Source of the DNA: JAHJQQ01 sp032907525
Lineage (GTDB): Bacteria > Pseudomonadota > Gammaproteobacteria > Thiohalobacterales > Thiohalobacteraceae
Direction of reading: 5' to 3'
Length of the DNA stretch: 64,000 nt
Assembly (NCBI GenBank): GCA_032907525.1
Contig: JAJJPM010000021.1
Location: 4,039-68,038, forward strand
Position 1 is the stretch's first letter; each line of letters starts with the position of its first letter. Shown here piece after piece: positions 25,206-34,600 of this stretch. Under the pieces are notes generated by a model, which was given only the letters and a program-made list of their open reading frames with translations, did not search any database and had not been told where the DNA came from. The position numbers and the translations under genes were made by a program.

Positions 25206-26138
25206 ATGTACGTCGGACGCTTCGCCCCCTCACCCACCGGTCCACTGCATTTCGGCTCGCTGATCGCCGCCGTGGCGAGCTTCCTGGACGCGCGCAGCCA
25301 GGGCGGGCGCTGGCTGCTGCGCATGGAGGATCTGGACAAGCCGCGCGAGCAACCCGGCGCCGCCGACGCGATCCTGCGCACGCTCGACCGTCTGGCCCTG
25401 CACTGGGACGGATCCGTGGTGTATCAGAGCGAGCGCCTGGACATCTATCGCGAGGCCATCGACCGTCTCACCTCCGCGGGCCACTGCTACGCCTGCGCCT
25501 GCACCCGCCGCGAGATCGCCGACAGTGCCCTGCCGGGCCGCGAAGGCCTCATCTATCCCGGCACCTGCCGGGGCGGTCTGGCGCCGGGTCAACGCGGCCG
25601 GGCGGTACGCGTGCGCGTCGACGGCCAGACCATCGTGTTCGAAGATCGCCTGCAGGGTCGCTGCACCCAGGCTCTCGCCGCGGAAGTGGGGGATTTCGTC
25701 GTCCTGCGTGCCGACAATATCGTCGCCTATCAGCTCGCCGTGGTCGTCGACGACGCCGATCAGGGCGTGACGCATGTGGTGCGCGGCAGCGATCTGCTGT
25801 TCTCCACAGCGCGGCAGATTCATCTGCAGCGCCTGCTCGGCTATGCCACACCCCGGTATCTGCATGTACCGGTCGCCGTGAACTCCGCCGGCGAGAAACT
25901 CAGCAAACAGACCCGCGCGGCCCCCGTCGACACACTGCCGGCGGCGGCCAGTACAGCGCTGGAATTTCTCGGGCAAACCCTGCCGCCCGATGCGGTACAC
26001 ATGCGCCCGGAGGAACTTTGGGACCACGCCGCCCGCATCTGGGATCCGCGCCGGATACCTGCTGTGCGGGTCCGCAGCCAGGGAGTTCCCGAGCCGGCCA
26101 CCCGCCACGTCCGCCCTGGAACCCGGGACTTCTATTAG
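25206..26138 (+). CDS. gluQ: glutamyl-Q tRNA(Asp) synthetase
   Basis: This 310-residue protein is a glutamyl-tRNA synthetase catalytic domain without the anticodon-binding part. It has a HIGH-like motif (FAPSPTGPLHFGSL), zinc-ligand cysteines in CYACACTRREI and PGTCRGG, and a KMSKS-like GEKLSKQT. GluQ attaches glutamate to the queuosine base at position 34 of tRNA-Asp. The ATG at 25206 gives the usual MYVGRFAPSPTG start; the frame runs open upstream through the terminator region. The last 20 or so residues (VRSQGVPEPATRHV) go beyond what I expect for the family. Placement after dksA is conserved in gammaproteobacteria. Confidence 0.94.
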   Translation: MYVGRFAPSPTGPLHFGSLIAAVASFLDARSQGGRWLLRMEDLDKPREQPGAADAILRTLDRLALHWDGSVVYQSERLDIYREAIDRLTSAGHCYACACTRREIADSALPGREGLIYPGTCRGGLAPGQRGRAVRVRVDGQTIVFEDRLQGRCTQALAAEVGDFVVLRADNIVAYQLAVVVDDADQGVTHVVRGSDLLFSTARQIHLQRLLGYATPRYLHVPVAVNSAGEKLSKQTRAAPVDTLPAAASTALEFLGQTLPPDAVHMRPEELWDHAARIWDPRRIPAVRVRSQGVPEPATRHVRPGTRDFY

Positions 26139-26213
26139 GTAATCTCCCCCGGCAACGTCTGTACCCCGGCACTACCGGCGACGCACCGCGCGCCAGCGAA
26201 ACAGGAGTCCGTC

Positions 26214-28151
26214 ATGTCCGAACACAAAGTCTATCCGGTGCCCGCCAACTTCAGCACCCATGCCCTGATCGATGCCGACCAGTATGCGGCGATGTATCGC
26301 CGCTCGGTGGACGATCCGGAAGGCTTCTGGGCGGAACAGGCACAGACCTTCCTCACCTGGTCGAAACCCTGGTCGAAGGTGCTCGACTGGGATTTTCACA
26401 AGGCCCATATCCGCTGGTTCGAGGGAGGCAAGCTCAACGCCAGCTACAACTGCCTCGACCGCCACCTGGCCACGCGCGGCGATCAGACGGCGATCATCTG
26501 GGAAGGCGACGACCCCGGCGTCGACAAGAAAATCACCTACCGCGAACTGCACGCCGAGGTCTGCAGGCTCGGCAATGTGCTGAAGAGCCGCGGCGTGAAG
26601 AAGGGCGACCGGGTGTGCATCTACATGCCGATGATCCCGGAGGCGGTCGCCGCCATGCTGGCGTGCGCACGCATAGGCGCTGTGCATTCGGTGGTGTTCG
26701 GCGGATTCTCGCCCGAGTCGCTCAAGGACCGGATCCTGGATTCCGATTGTCGCGTGGTGATCACCGCCGACGAGGGTGTGCGCGGCGGCCGCACCGTACC
26801 GCTGAAGGCGAACACCGACACTGCGCTGCAATCCTGTCCCGACGTGCATACCGTGCTGACCGTGAAGCGCACCGGCGGACCGATCGCCTGGGATGTCGGG
26901 CGCGACGTCTGGTATCACGAGGCCATGGCGCAGGCCTCGACCGACTGCCCCCCCGAGGAAATGGACGCCGAAGACCCGCTGTTCATTCTCTATACCTCCG
27001 GATCCACGGGCAAACCCAAGGGCGTGCTGCACACCACCGGCGGCTACCTGCTGTTTTCCGCCATCACGCACAAATACACGTTCGACTACCACGACGGCGA
27101 CATCTACTGGTGCACGGCCGATGTGGGCTGGGTGACCGGCCATTCGTACATCGTCTACGGGCCGCTCGCCAACGGCGCCATCAGCCTGATGTTCGAGGGC
27201 GTGCCGACCTATCCCGATGCCGGACGTTTCTGGGCGGTCATCGACAAGCACAAGGTCAATACGTTCTACACGGCGCCGACCGCCATCCGCGCCCTGATGC
27301 GCGAAGGCGAGGCACCGGTCAAGAAGCACTCGCGCGCGTCGCTCAAGCTGCTCGGCACCGTCGGCGAGCCGATCAACCCCGAGGCCTGGGAATGGTATTA
27401 CCACGTCGTCGGCGACGGCCGCTGCCCGGTGGTCGACACCTGGTGGCAGACCGAGACGGGCGGCCACATGATCACGCCATTGCCCGGCGCGATGCCCTTG
27501 AAACCGGGCTCGGCATCACTGCCGTTCTTCGGCGTGGTGCCTGCGATCGTCGACGCCGAGGGCCGTACGCTCGACGGCGTCTGCGAAGGCAATCTGGTCA
27601 TCACCCGTCCCTGGCCTGGCCAGATGCGCACCGTCTACGGCGATCATCAGCGTTTCATCGATACCTATTTCCGAACCTATCCCGGTATGTATTTCACGGG
27701 TGACGGCGCGCGCCGCGATGCCGACGGCTACTACTGGATCACCGGCCGCGTCGACGACGTCCTCAACGTCTCCGGCCACCGCCTCGGCACCGCGGAGATA
27801 GAGAGCGCCCTGGTGCTGCACGAGGCCGTCGCCGAAGCCGCCGTGGTCGGTTTCCCGCATGACATCAAAGGTCAGGGTATCTACGCCTACGTCACGTTGA
27901 TCAAGGATGTCGAGCCCAGCGAGGCGCTGCGCAAGGAACTGGTGGCGCTGGTCCGCAAGGAAATCGGCCCCATCGCCACGCCAGACGTCATCCAATGGGC
28001 CCCGAGCCTACCGAAGACGCGTTCCGGCAAGATCATGCGCCGCATCCTGCGCAAGATCGCCGCGAACGAAGTGGACAGTCTGGGCGATACCTCCACACTG
28101 GCCGATCCCGGCGTCGTGGACGATCTGACCCACAACCGGGCGCACAAATGA
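26214..28151 (+). CDS. acs: acetyl-CoA synthetase (AMP-forming)
   Basis: This 645-residue enzyme has the Acs signature motifs: LYTSGSTGKPKGVLHTTGGY (ATP/AMP binding), DTWWQTETGGHM, WITGRVDDVLNVSGHRLGTA (hinge), and the C-terminal LPKTRSGKIMRRILRKIA with the catalytic lysine. It activates acetate to acetyl-CoA through acetyl-AMP. That C-terminal lysine is the classic site of reversible acetylation by Pat-type enzymes. A PatZ-like acetyltransferase and an AcuC-like deacetylase are encoded 30 kb away in the window. AGGAG precedes the ATG. It lies 75 bases after gluQ. Length and motifs are fully standard. Confidence 0.97.
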   Translation: MSEHKVYPVPANFSTHALIDADQYAAMYRRSVDDPEGFWAEQAQTFLTWSKPWSKVLDWDFHKAHIRWFEGGKLNASYNCLDRHLATRGDQTAIIWEGDDPGVDKKITYRELHAEVCRLGNVLKSRGVKKGDRVCIYMPMIPEAVAAMLACARIGAVHSVVFGGFSPESLKDRILDSDCRVVITADEGVRGGRTVPLKANTDTALQSCPDVHTVLTVKRTGGPIAWDVGRDVWYHEAMAQASTDCPPEEMDAEDPLFILYTSGSTGKPKGVLHTTGGYLLFSAITHKYTFDYHDGDIYWCTADVGWVTGHSYIVYGPLANGAISLMFEGVPTYPDAGRFWAVIDKHKVNTFYTAPTAIRALMREGEAPVKKHSRASLKLLGTVGEPINPEAWEWYYHVVGDGRCPVVDTWWQTETGGHMITPLPGAMPLKPGSASLPFFGVVPAIVDAEGRTLDGVCEGNLVITRPWPGQMRTVYGDHQRFIDTYFRTYPGMYFTGDGARRDADGYYWITGRVDDVLNVSGHRLGTAEIESALVLHEAVAEAAVVGFPHDIKGQGIYAYVTLIKDVEPSEALRKELVALVRKEIGPIATPDVIQWAPSLPKTRSGKIMRRILRKIAANEVDSLGDTSTLADPGVVDDLTHNRAHK

Positions 28152-28159
28152 CAGCAGCG

Positions 28160-28187
28160 GCGGCGCCGGTTGCACGACCGGCGCCGC
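28160..28187 (+). terminator. hairpin just after acs, possible terminator
   Basis: GCGGCGCCGGT and ACCGGCGCCGC form a perfect 11-bp stem with a six-base loop, beginning eight bases after the acs stop codon. There is no T-tract, so it may be a transcript-end-stabilising hairpin or a Rho-dependent site and not a true intrinsic terminator. Confidence 0.5.
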
Positions 28188-28380
28188 TCCCGGTCCCCCA
28201 GGAATCCGCTCCCTCGCCATAAAAAAGCGGCAGCCACCCAGCACGAGCCCCCGCGAGGGCATGCGAGCGACGGAAATCCGCGCCCTGTTTTGGTGCATCC
28301 TCGTTCAAGCACCCGACACGCCCACCCTTCCCAAACCCCTCATCCGGTAATGGCGGAACGCCTGTCTGCGCGCTGAGCGT

Positions 28381-28434
28381 AGAACAATATTATTTTAAAA
28401 ATTAAAATATTATAGATCTATATTAATAATTTTC
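28381..28434. promoter_or_regulatory. AT-rich island with palindromes, upstream of the beta-propeller gene
   Basis: A run of over 50 bases with only a few G or C contains two short palindromes: TATTTTAA-AAA-TTAAAATA (28391-28409) and TATAGATCTATA (28411-28422). Several -10-like hexamers (TATTAT, TATATT) can be drawn, so no single promoter can be chosen. Such islands often mark promoters bound by H-NS-like proteins or imported DNA. Confidence 0.45.
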
Positions 28435-28649
28435 TTCACAAAACGGACCCTTCTTCTCAAGCTTGCACTCCCCGAGCCGATACCTCACTCAGGCACAAAT
28501 GTCAAGGATTTGACGTGATAACCACCGGCTGCCCCGATGATGCGCCCTCCGGCCGCATCCGCAGGGAGGGGTTCAGCGGCGCGACGCAAGCCCGGGATGG
28601 CTGCGTCGCAAACCCAAACCCGGATCGAATCGTCGAGAGAACCGCATCC

Positions 28650-30002
28650 ATGAATGTCCTGAAGACCCTGTTCGTCGTGTCCTTCGCCTGCGCCTGGTAT
28701 GGCGTCGCCCAGAGCTCCCACGCGGCCGATGACGACATCTATGCCATCCAGTTTTCCGAGGACGGCAAGTTCCTGGTCACCGGCGGCTCCGGCGGCAACA
28801 GCCCGCAGCTCGATTACAGCGGCGGCATCAAGGTCTGGGACGTGGAGCGCGGCACGCTGGTCAAGGCCTTCGGCGAGCAGACCGATCTCGACAGCATCTT
28901 CGGCGCGGACTACGGGTCCGTCGGCAATCGCCGCTGGGGCATCAACAGCTTCAAGGACATCGTTCTGACCGGCTCCTACCCGGACGGCAAGGTCGTGCTG
29001 CTGCCGAGTTCGCTGGGCCGAATCGATGAGGCCAGCAATATCCAGCTGCCGAACTTCATCGGCGGCTATCTCGACCTGACATCCGCAGATGCGGACCGCA
29101 TCCCGCTCGAGCATGCACCAATCGCTTCCCGTACCTGCGGCGACAGCAAGGCCGCCTACGAATACATCGGCCCGGTCGTGGCCTCCGAAAACGGACGCTT
29201 TGCCGCGGTGGTGGTGAATACCTGCAAACGGGACAAGGAACCCAACATCCCGGTCGCGCAGTACGACTCGACGCTGCACGTCATGGATCTGCGCACGCTG
29301 ACGCTGACCCGTACCTTCCGCAACATCGACTCCGGCGTCTATGCCGCCGGCATCACCGACAACGGCGAGCGCATCGCCTTCGTCGGGCGCGACCGCTTCG
29401 CCGTCATGGACGTGGCCGATGGCAGGTCGCGTACCATCGAGAAGTACGAGGACGCGGTCTTTCAGGTGCCGCGCCAGTTCAGTGCGCTGTATTTCAACGA
29501 ACAGGGCAACAAGCTGGTATCGCTGCACTATATCTACGACATCGAAACCGGCAAGGAAACGGAATTCGCCTGGCAGGCCGATTCGGTCGTGAACAAAGGT
29601 CGTACCGCCAGCGTCAAGGTCGCGCCCGACCTGAGTTATTTCGTACTGGTCAAACCGAAGAAATCCCTGATCGTCTTCGGCGAAGACGGCCTGCCCCGCT
29701 CCTACGGCAAGTCCGATCGCGTGGTGGTGGTCGACACCAAGACCGGCGACGAACGCGAACTGGCGATCACCGATTCGCGGACCGAAGGAAAGAGATGCGT
29801 CACCGACATCTCGCCGGACAGCCGCCGCGTCGCCGTGGCCTGCATGGGAGGCATCATCAAGGTGTTCGATGTCGCCTCCGGCAATCTGGTGTGGGAACAA
29901 CGCAATGTCGGCTACAAACGCCAGAGCCTGGACAAGAATCTGATGCAGGTGCGCGGGCCGGAGAGCTGGGAACAGCTCGCCTTGTTCGAACCGACCTATT
30001 GA
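28650..30002 (+). CDS. secreted WD40-like beta-propeller protein
   Basis: This 450-residue protein has a clear signal peptide (MNVLKTLFVVSFACAWYGVA, probable cleavage after HAA). The rest looks like a beta propeller with degenerate WD40/YVTN-type repeats: YAIQFSEDGKFLVTGGSGG, GGIKVWDVERGTLVKAF, STLHVMDLRTLTLTRTF, CVTDISPDSRRVAVACMGG and GIIKVFDVASGNLVWEQ. There are few cysteines and no evident catalytic motif. It is probably a periplasmic binding or scaffold protein. The ATG at 28650 was chosen because it starts the signal peptide; the frame is open for 45 codons upstream. Function is not known, and no operon partner is obvious. Confidence 0.8.
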   Translation: MNVLKTLFVVSFACAWYGVAQSSHAADDDIYAIQFSEDGKFLVTGGSGGNSPQLDYSGGIKVWDVERGTLVKAFGEQTDLDSIFGADYGSVGNRRWGINSFKDIVLTGSYPDGKVVLLPSSLGRIDEASNIQLPNFIGGYLDLTSADADRIPLEHAPIASRTCGDSKAAYEYIGPVVASENGRFAAVVVNTCKRDKEPNIPVAQYDSTLHVMDLRTLTLTRTFRNIDSGVYAAGITDNGERIAFVGRDRFAVMDVADGRSRTIEKYEDAVFQVPRQFSALYFNEQGNKLVSLHYIYDIETGKETEFAWQADSVVNKGRTASVKVAPDLSYFVLVKPKKSLIVFGEDGLPRSYGKSDRVVVVDTKTGDERELAITDSRTEGKRCVTDISPDSRRVAVACMGGIIKVFDVASGNLVWEQRNVGYKRQSLDKNLMQVRGPESWEQLALFEPTY

Positions 30003-30045
30003 GGGCGAATGCATGACCCGGCTTGCGCGCCGGGAAGACGACACC

Positions 30046-30078
30046 GGACCGGCCGCAGCTCGAAACTGCGGCCGGTCC
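30046..30078 (+). terminator. strong hairpin after the beta-propeller gene
   Basis: GGACCGGCCGCAG and CTGCGGCCGGTCC form a perfect 13-bp stem with a seven-base loop, 43 bases after the stop codon. It is followed by GCATTT, a poor T-tract, so efficiency is uncertain. Confidence 0.6.
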
Positions 30079-30140
30079 GCATTTAGGCCGAACCTCGGGC
30101 CCGGCCATCCACCCGCAGTCAGCAGAGGTGTTGACCGATC

Positions 30141-31928
30141 ATGCGCAGGCCTTTGAAGATCGGCCTTCTGTCCGGTACCACACTGCTCGTGGCGGCGTTG
30201 CTGATCGTCCCGGGGTTCTTCGACCGCGAGTCGCTCCGCCGGAGCCTGACCGAACAGCTCACCAATGCGCTAGGCCACCCCATCGCCATCGAATCGTTAC
30301 GGATCGCGCTGCTCCCGCGGCCGACGGTCGTGTTGGAAAATACCGTTGCCGATCTCGGGCCTGCCGGCACTGACCTCAGGATCGGCCGCGTTCATGCCGC
30401 GCTGTCCTGGCGTGCGCTGGTGCGTGGAAAGTTGGCATTGCGGCACCTGGACATCGAGGCGATGCAGCTCGATCGCGATCTCGTCGCCCGCATCCGTGGC
30501 CTGTTTCCCCCGTCAGCATCCGCTGATGCCTCAGCCGCCCTGCCCGTCCGGCTCCATGAAGCGACAGTCCGCGGCCTGACATGGAGGACCGCGGAAGGCT
30601 TGATTCTCGGCCCCTTCGATACGGATCTGAGCTGGAAGGACGCGCTGCGGCCGGCCGTCGTCGAGATCCGGCAAGCTGACGGCAAATTGCATGTCCGTCT
30701 GCTGCCCGACTCCGATGGCATATCGATCGCCCTGCAGGCCCAGGACTGGGCGATTCCCGGCAAGCCGCAGTGGCGATTCGGCCGACTACGGGCTGAAGGA
30801 CGTTACGCTGGTCGGCGTATCGAGATCGACTCTGCAGAAGGCGAATCCTTCGGCGGCCACTGGCGGTTCGCGGGCGCGGTGGCCTGGAGCGATATCTGGC
30901 AGGTGGACGGCAAACTGGCCGGCACCGATCTCGAACTGCCGCTGCTGCTGGCACTGGCGGGCAAACCACCGATCCCCGGCCGCATCGACGGCCAGTGCAC
31001 GCTGTCCCTGCAGGCAGCGACACCCGGCGCGCTCTATCGCGAGCCGGGGCTCGAGTGCACGCTCGGACACACCGTCGACACCGGACAGGCGCGGATCGAT
31101 CTGCATACCCGCCCGGTCACGTCGGGCCTCGGCTACCGGGTGAGCGTGGAGAATCTCACGCTCCCCGTCGGTCCCGCATTGCATTTTCAGAAAGCCGAGG
31201 CGAGCGGCCTGCTGCGCGCGCAATCACTCGGCATCGAAAAGCTGCGGGGCAGTGCCTATCAGGGCGATCTCGAGGGCGGCGGCGAGCTTCGCTGGGACGG
31301 AGGCTGGCATCTCCGTTTCGATGCGGGCGTGCGCGGCGTGCAGATCGAGCCGGTACTGGCCGCTTTCGGCAAACGCACTCTGAAAGGGCCGATCGACGCG
31401 CGCTGCAAGGGCACGCTCCGGGGCGACACATTCAGGGCCCTGGGCGGGACCTCGGATATCGGCTGCGAATTCAGAGTCACCGATGGCGTAATCTACAACG
31501 CCGATCTGGAGCAGGCCGCAACGCTGGTCAAGAGATCGCAGCCTTCTGCCGGCAGCACGCCTTTCGATACGCTGGAGGGGAGCCTGCGGCTGATCGACCG
31601 GCAGACGAGATTCGACCCGATAAGAATTCACTCCTCGGCACTCGAGGCGGCCGGGACCGTGAACATCGCCCCGACCCGGCAGCTGTCGGGCGAACTCAGT
31701 GTAGGCCTGAAGAATACCGGCGGCATGGTCTCGATACCGCTCGCGGTCAGCGGCACGACTGACGATCCCGTCGTACGGCCGACCAATTCGGCCCTGGCGG
31801 GCGGTGCCGCCGGAACATTGATGCTGGGGCCGGGTATCGGCACCGCCATCGGCGTCAAAGTGGGCGAGGCGGTACAGAAGTTCGGGCAATGGCTGAAACC
31901 CGGCGCTGCCGACACGCCCGCCCGCTGA
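30141..31928 (+). CDS. AsmA-family protein
   Basis: This 595-residue protein starts with a membrane anchor (residues 5-25, IGLLSGTTLLVAALLIVPGF), then FDRESLRRSLTEQLTNALGH and PIAIESLRIALLPRPTVVLE, the typical AsmA N-terminus. A long beta-rich repeat region follows, and a C-terminal AsmA-type segment (LEGSLRLIDRQTRFDPIRIH, then TRQLSGELSVGLKNTGG) ends in a glycine-rich stretch. AsmA-like proteins bridge the periplasm and are implicated in phospholipid transport to the outer membrane and in envelope integrity. No functional partner is evident in adjacent genes. Family membership is fairly secure; the specific paralogue is not identified. Confidence 0.85.
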   Translation: MRRPLKIGLLSGTTLLVAALLIVPGFFDRESLRRSLTEQLTNALGHPIAIESLRIALLPRPTVVLENTVADLGPAGTDLRIGRVHAALSWRALVRGKLALRHLDIEAMQLDRDLVARIRGLFPPSASADASAALPVRLHEATVRGLTWRTAEGLILGPFDTDLSWKDALRPAVVEIRQADGKLHVRLLPDSDGISIALQAQDWAIPGKPQWRFGRLRAEGRYAGRRIEIDSAEGESFGGHWRFAGAVAWSDIWQVDGKLAGTDLELPLLLALAGKPPIPGRIDGQCTLSLQAATPGALYREPGLECTLGHTVDTGQARIDLHTRPVTSGLGYRVSVENLTLPVGPALHFQKAEASGLLRAQSLGIEKLRGSAYQGDLEGGGELRWDGGWHLRFDAGVRGVQIEPVLAAFGKRTLKGPIDARCKGTLRGDTFRALGGTSDIGCEFRVTDGVIYNADLEQAATLVKRSQPSAGSTPFDTLEGSLRLIDRQTRFDPIRIHSSALEAAGTVNIAPTRQLSGELSVGLKNTGGMVSIPLAVSGTTDDPVVRPTNSALAGGAAGTLMLGPGIGTAIGVKVGEAVQKFGQWLKPGAADTPAR

Positions 31929-32062
31929 ACACAGCATCACTGCAGGCGCAACTGGCCATCGGGCGCACCGCCCGTTAAAATGCCGCTGAATACCGCACCT
32001 TTCACGCCCTTCGCGGGTCTTGGGCGGTCCTGCCATCGACTGCATCAGCTCGGAGCTGTTTC

Positions 32063-33946
32063 ATGGAACTCACCACGGAAATGCTGTGGGTGCTCGGCTT
32101 TTTGGCCTTTACCATTTATCTGTTCGTTTCCGAGATCGTGCGCGTCGATGTCGCGGCCATCCTGGTCATGGTACTGCTCGGTCTGACCACGGTCCTGCCC
32201 TTTACTCCACCGCTGGTGGACACCACCCATCTGTTCGACGGCTTCGCCAGCAATGCGGTCGTCTCGATCATCGCGGTCATGATCATCGGTGCCGGGCTCG
32301 ACAAGACCGGCCTGATGGGCACGGTCGCGGGCTTCATTCTCAAGATCGGCGGAACCACCGAGAAGCGCATCATTCCGCTGATCTCCGGCACAGTCGGCGT
32401 TATCTCCAGCTTCATGCAGAATGTCGGCGCCGCCGCCTTGTTTCTGCCGGTGGTGAGCCGCATCTCGGCGCGTACCGGCCTCCCGCTGTCGCGTCTGCTC
32501 ATGCCCATGGGCTTCTGCGCCATCCTCGGCGGTACCGCGACCATGATCGGCTCCAGCCCCCTGATCCTGCTGAACGACCTGATCAGGACCTCCAATCAGT
32601 CGCTGGTGGCGAAAGGCATGGACGAAATGCCGACTTTCGATCTGTTTGCGGTCACCCCCATCGGCCTGGCACTGATCGCCACGGGCATCGCCTATTTCGT
32701 GCTGGCCGGCCGGCGCATTCTGCCGGATGTGCAGGGGGCGAGCCCTACCGCCGACAGCACCCTGGAATATCTTCAGGAGGTCTACGGGCTGGACTATGCG
32801 CTCAACGAAGTGCCCGTCACTGCGGAAAGCCGGCTCGTCGGCCGGACCGTCGAGGAAGTGGAGAACGAGTTCTACGTCCGCATCATTGCCATTCACTCGG
32901 TGGACCGACTGCACCTGGCGCCGGGCGGACTGGCCCGTGACGTGAAGATCGCCGCCGGCCAGACTCTGGGGATTCTGGCTTCTGAATCGGCGTTACGCCG
33001 TCTAAGCGAGACCACTCGCACAGCCATCAGCCCCGACATCGAGGTACTGGCAAGCATCCTCATGCCCACCCGCGCCGGTATCGCCGAAATCGTGATCCCG
33101 CCGAGTTCCAACCTGATCGGCAAGTCCTGCCGGGATCTCTGGATGCGCAAGACCTATGGTCTCACCGTGCTGGCGATCCATCGCCAGGGCAAGGCGATCC
33201 GCGAGGACGAAGGCGTGGTCGACCTGCCCCTGCAGAGTGGCGACACCCTCATCTGCCATGTCGCCTGGGATCAGCTGGCTCGGTTGGCCAAGGATCGGAA
33301 TTTCGTGGTGGTCACGACGGAGTACCCGCATGAGGAACTGCGTCCCCACAAGGTTCACTTCGCCCTGATCTTCTTCGTCATCGCACTGGGTATGGTGCTG
33401 TTCACGGATGCACGGCTGTCAGTGGCGTTGCTGACCGGTGCCGTCGGCATGGTCATCACCGGCGTGCTGTCCATGGACGAAGCCTACAAGGCCGTGAGCT
33501 GGAAAACCGTGTTCCTGCTCGCCAGCCTTATCCCGTTGGGAGCCGCGGTCGAACAATCCGGCACGGCTCAGTGGATCGCCGTCAAGACACTGGAACTGGT
33601 CGGCAGCGACGTCAGTCCGTTCGTGCTGCAGGCGGTGATCGCCGTCCTGGCGACCTTTTTCACGCTGGTCATGTCCAACGTCGGTGCCACGGTGCTGCTC
33701 GTGCCGCTGGCCGTGAACATAGCCATTCAGGCATCCGCCGCGGGAGTCGAAGGGGTCAATCCGGCGGTATTCGCGTTGACCGTGGCCCTTGCCACATCGA
33801 ACTCCTTCCTGATCCCGACTCATCAGGTGAATGCCCTGATCATGGGGCCGGCCGGCTATTCGGTGAAGGATTTCATGCGCGCGGGCGGCATCATGACCGT
33901 GCTGTTCCTGGTGGTCATGCTGCTCATGCTCGAGGTGATTTTCTAG
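32063..33946 (+). CDS. SLC13-type anion permease with central TrkA-C domains
   Basis: This 627-residue membrane protein has an N-terminal set of helices (LWVLGFLAFTIYLFVSEIVR; IIPLISGTVGVISSFMQNVG). A cytoplasmic insert of about residues 220-420 contains two TrkA-C/RCK-C-like folds (EVPVTAESRLVGRTVEEVE; IVIPPSSNLIGKSCRDLWMR). A second helical half has SNVGATVLLVPLAVNIAIQ and SNSFLIPTHQVNALIMGP. This is the SLC13/DASS arrangement, with SFMQNVGAAA and the SNSFLIPTHQ repeat near the substrate and sodium sites. Homologues carry sulfate, dicarboxylates or other anions; substrate is not determinable here. GGAG precedes the ATG. It stands alone between the AsmA-like gene and a convergent DsrC-like gene. 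Confidence 0.88.
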   Translation: MELTTEMLWVLGFLAFTIYLFVSEIVRVDVAAILVMVLLGLTTVLPFTPPLVDTTHLFDGFASNAVVSIIAVMIIGAGLDKTGLMGTVAGFILKIGGTTEKRIIPLISGTVGVISSFMQNVGAAALFLPVVSRISARTGLPLSRLLMPMGFCAILGGTATMIGSSPLILLNDLIRTSNQSLVAKGMDEMPTFDLFAVTPIGLALIATGIAYFVLAGRRILPDVQGASPTADSTLEYLQEVYGLDYALNEVPVTAESRLVGRTVEEVENEFYVRIIAIHSVDRLHLAPGGLARDVKIAAGQTLGILASESALRRLSETTRTAISPDIEVLASILMPTRAGIAEIVIPPSSNLIGKSCRDLWMRKTYGLTVLAIHRQGKAIREDEGVVDLPLQSGDTLICHVAWDQLARLAKDRNFVVVTTEYPHEELRPHKVHFALIFFVIALGMVLFTDARLSVALLTGAVGMVITGVLSMDEAYKAVSWKTVFLLASLIPLGAAVEQSGTAQWIAVKTLELVGSDVSPFVLQAVIAVLATFFTLVMSNVGATVLLVPLAVNIAIQASAAGVEGVNPAVFALTVALATSNSFLIPTHQVNALIMGPAGYSVKDFMRAGGIMTVLFLVVMLLMLEVIF

Positions 33947-34101
33947 AATCCGGTCCTGCCTCGTACCGGAACGGTAAGCTCCGCAACACTTCGAAAACCG
34001 GCCCGGGAACGCTACGACGGAAGCCGACCGGTTGCGTCGCCCGGCCGGAGATCCGGACGACGCACAGGCGACCTTCAGGGGCTATTTCTCGGTTTCGATC
34101 C

Positions 34102-34467
34102 CTAAACGACGCTGCCGAAGCTCAGGTCTACGGCGCCCGTCGGCGGCTCGAGCCCTGCCAGCCGGCACCCCTGGGCGACCGGACCGCCGGGGAACAGCGT
34201 GTACAGATACTTGATGCCGCCCTTCAGGTGGAACGCCTCGTCCAGCGCATCGTGGAGTTCGCGCACGTTGATTTCGTTGAGTTCATGGCGCGCGAAGTAT
34301 TCCTGCAGAGCCTTCAACGCCATCCAGTGGTCATCGGTCAGCGTCAGCTGCTCTTTGCGGGCCAGATCCATCGCCATATCCCGCGTCCAGCCGTCCGGTG
34401 CGTGCGGAAATGCGGGATTATGGGCCCGGCTCCCGGGATGCATGATATCGTCCATCGTCTCCATCAT
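34102..34467 (-). CDS. DsrC/TusE-family protein lacking the penultimate cysteine
   Basis: This 121-residue protein has the DsrC fold (DGWTRDMAMDLARKEQLTLT, HELNEINVRELHDALDEAFH, KYLYTLFPGGPVAQGC). DsrC carries sulfur on two cysteines, CysB and the penultimate CysA eleven residues later; TusE keeps only CysA. Here CysB is present (Cys101, in AQGCRLAGL), but the CysA position is alanine (Ala112, in PPTGAV), and nine residues (VDLSFGSVV) extend past it. That is an unusual combination, so canonical TusE or DsrC function is doubtful. GGAGG seven bases before the ATG at 34467 fixes the start. No tus or dsr genes adjoin; pnp lies upstream on the same strand behind a terminator. Confidence 0.88.
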   Translation of the reverse strand: MMETMDDIMHPGSRAHNPAFPHAPDGWTRDMAMDLARKEQLTLTDDHWMALKALQEYFARHELNEINVRELHDALDEAFHLKGGIKYLYTLFPGGPVAQGCRLAGLEPPTGAVDLSFGSVV

Positions 34468-34600
34468 GGCGGATCCTCCATCTCGTTGGGTGGTACAGGA
34501 ATTGTATTCAGTGTAGACCAGCTTTGGTGACCTGCCGGCCCAACGCGGCAAGCAGCGGGATCCCCCGCGAGGAGGCCCTCCATTCCGGGACGGCGGCCAC

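Larger units (their letters stand above)
28152..28649. other. intergenic region with acs hairpin and an AT-rich island
   Basis: This 498-base gap has no credible gene. Its left end carries the hairpin annotated at 28160-28187. A second weak GC stem lies near 28240-28275. Bases 28378-28440 are almost pure A/T in an otherwise GC-rich window. The beta-propeller gene follows, and its promoter probably lies in or after the AT-rich part. Confidence 0.6.
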
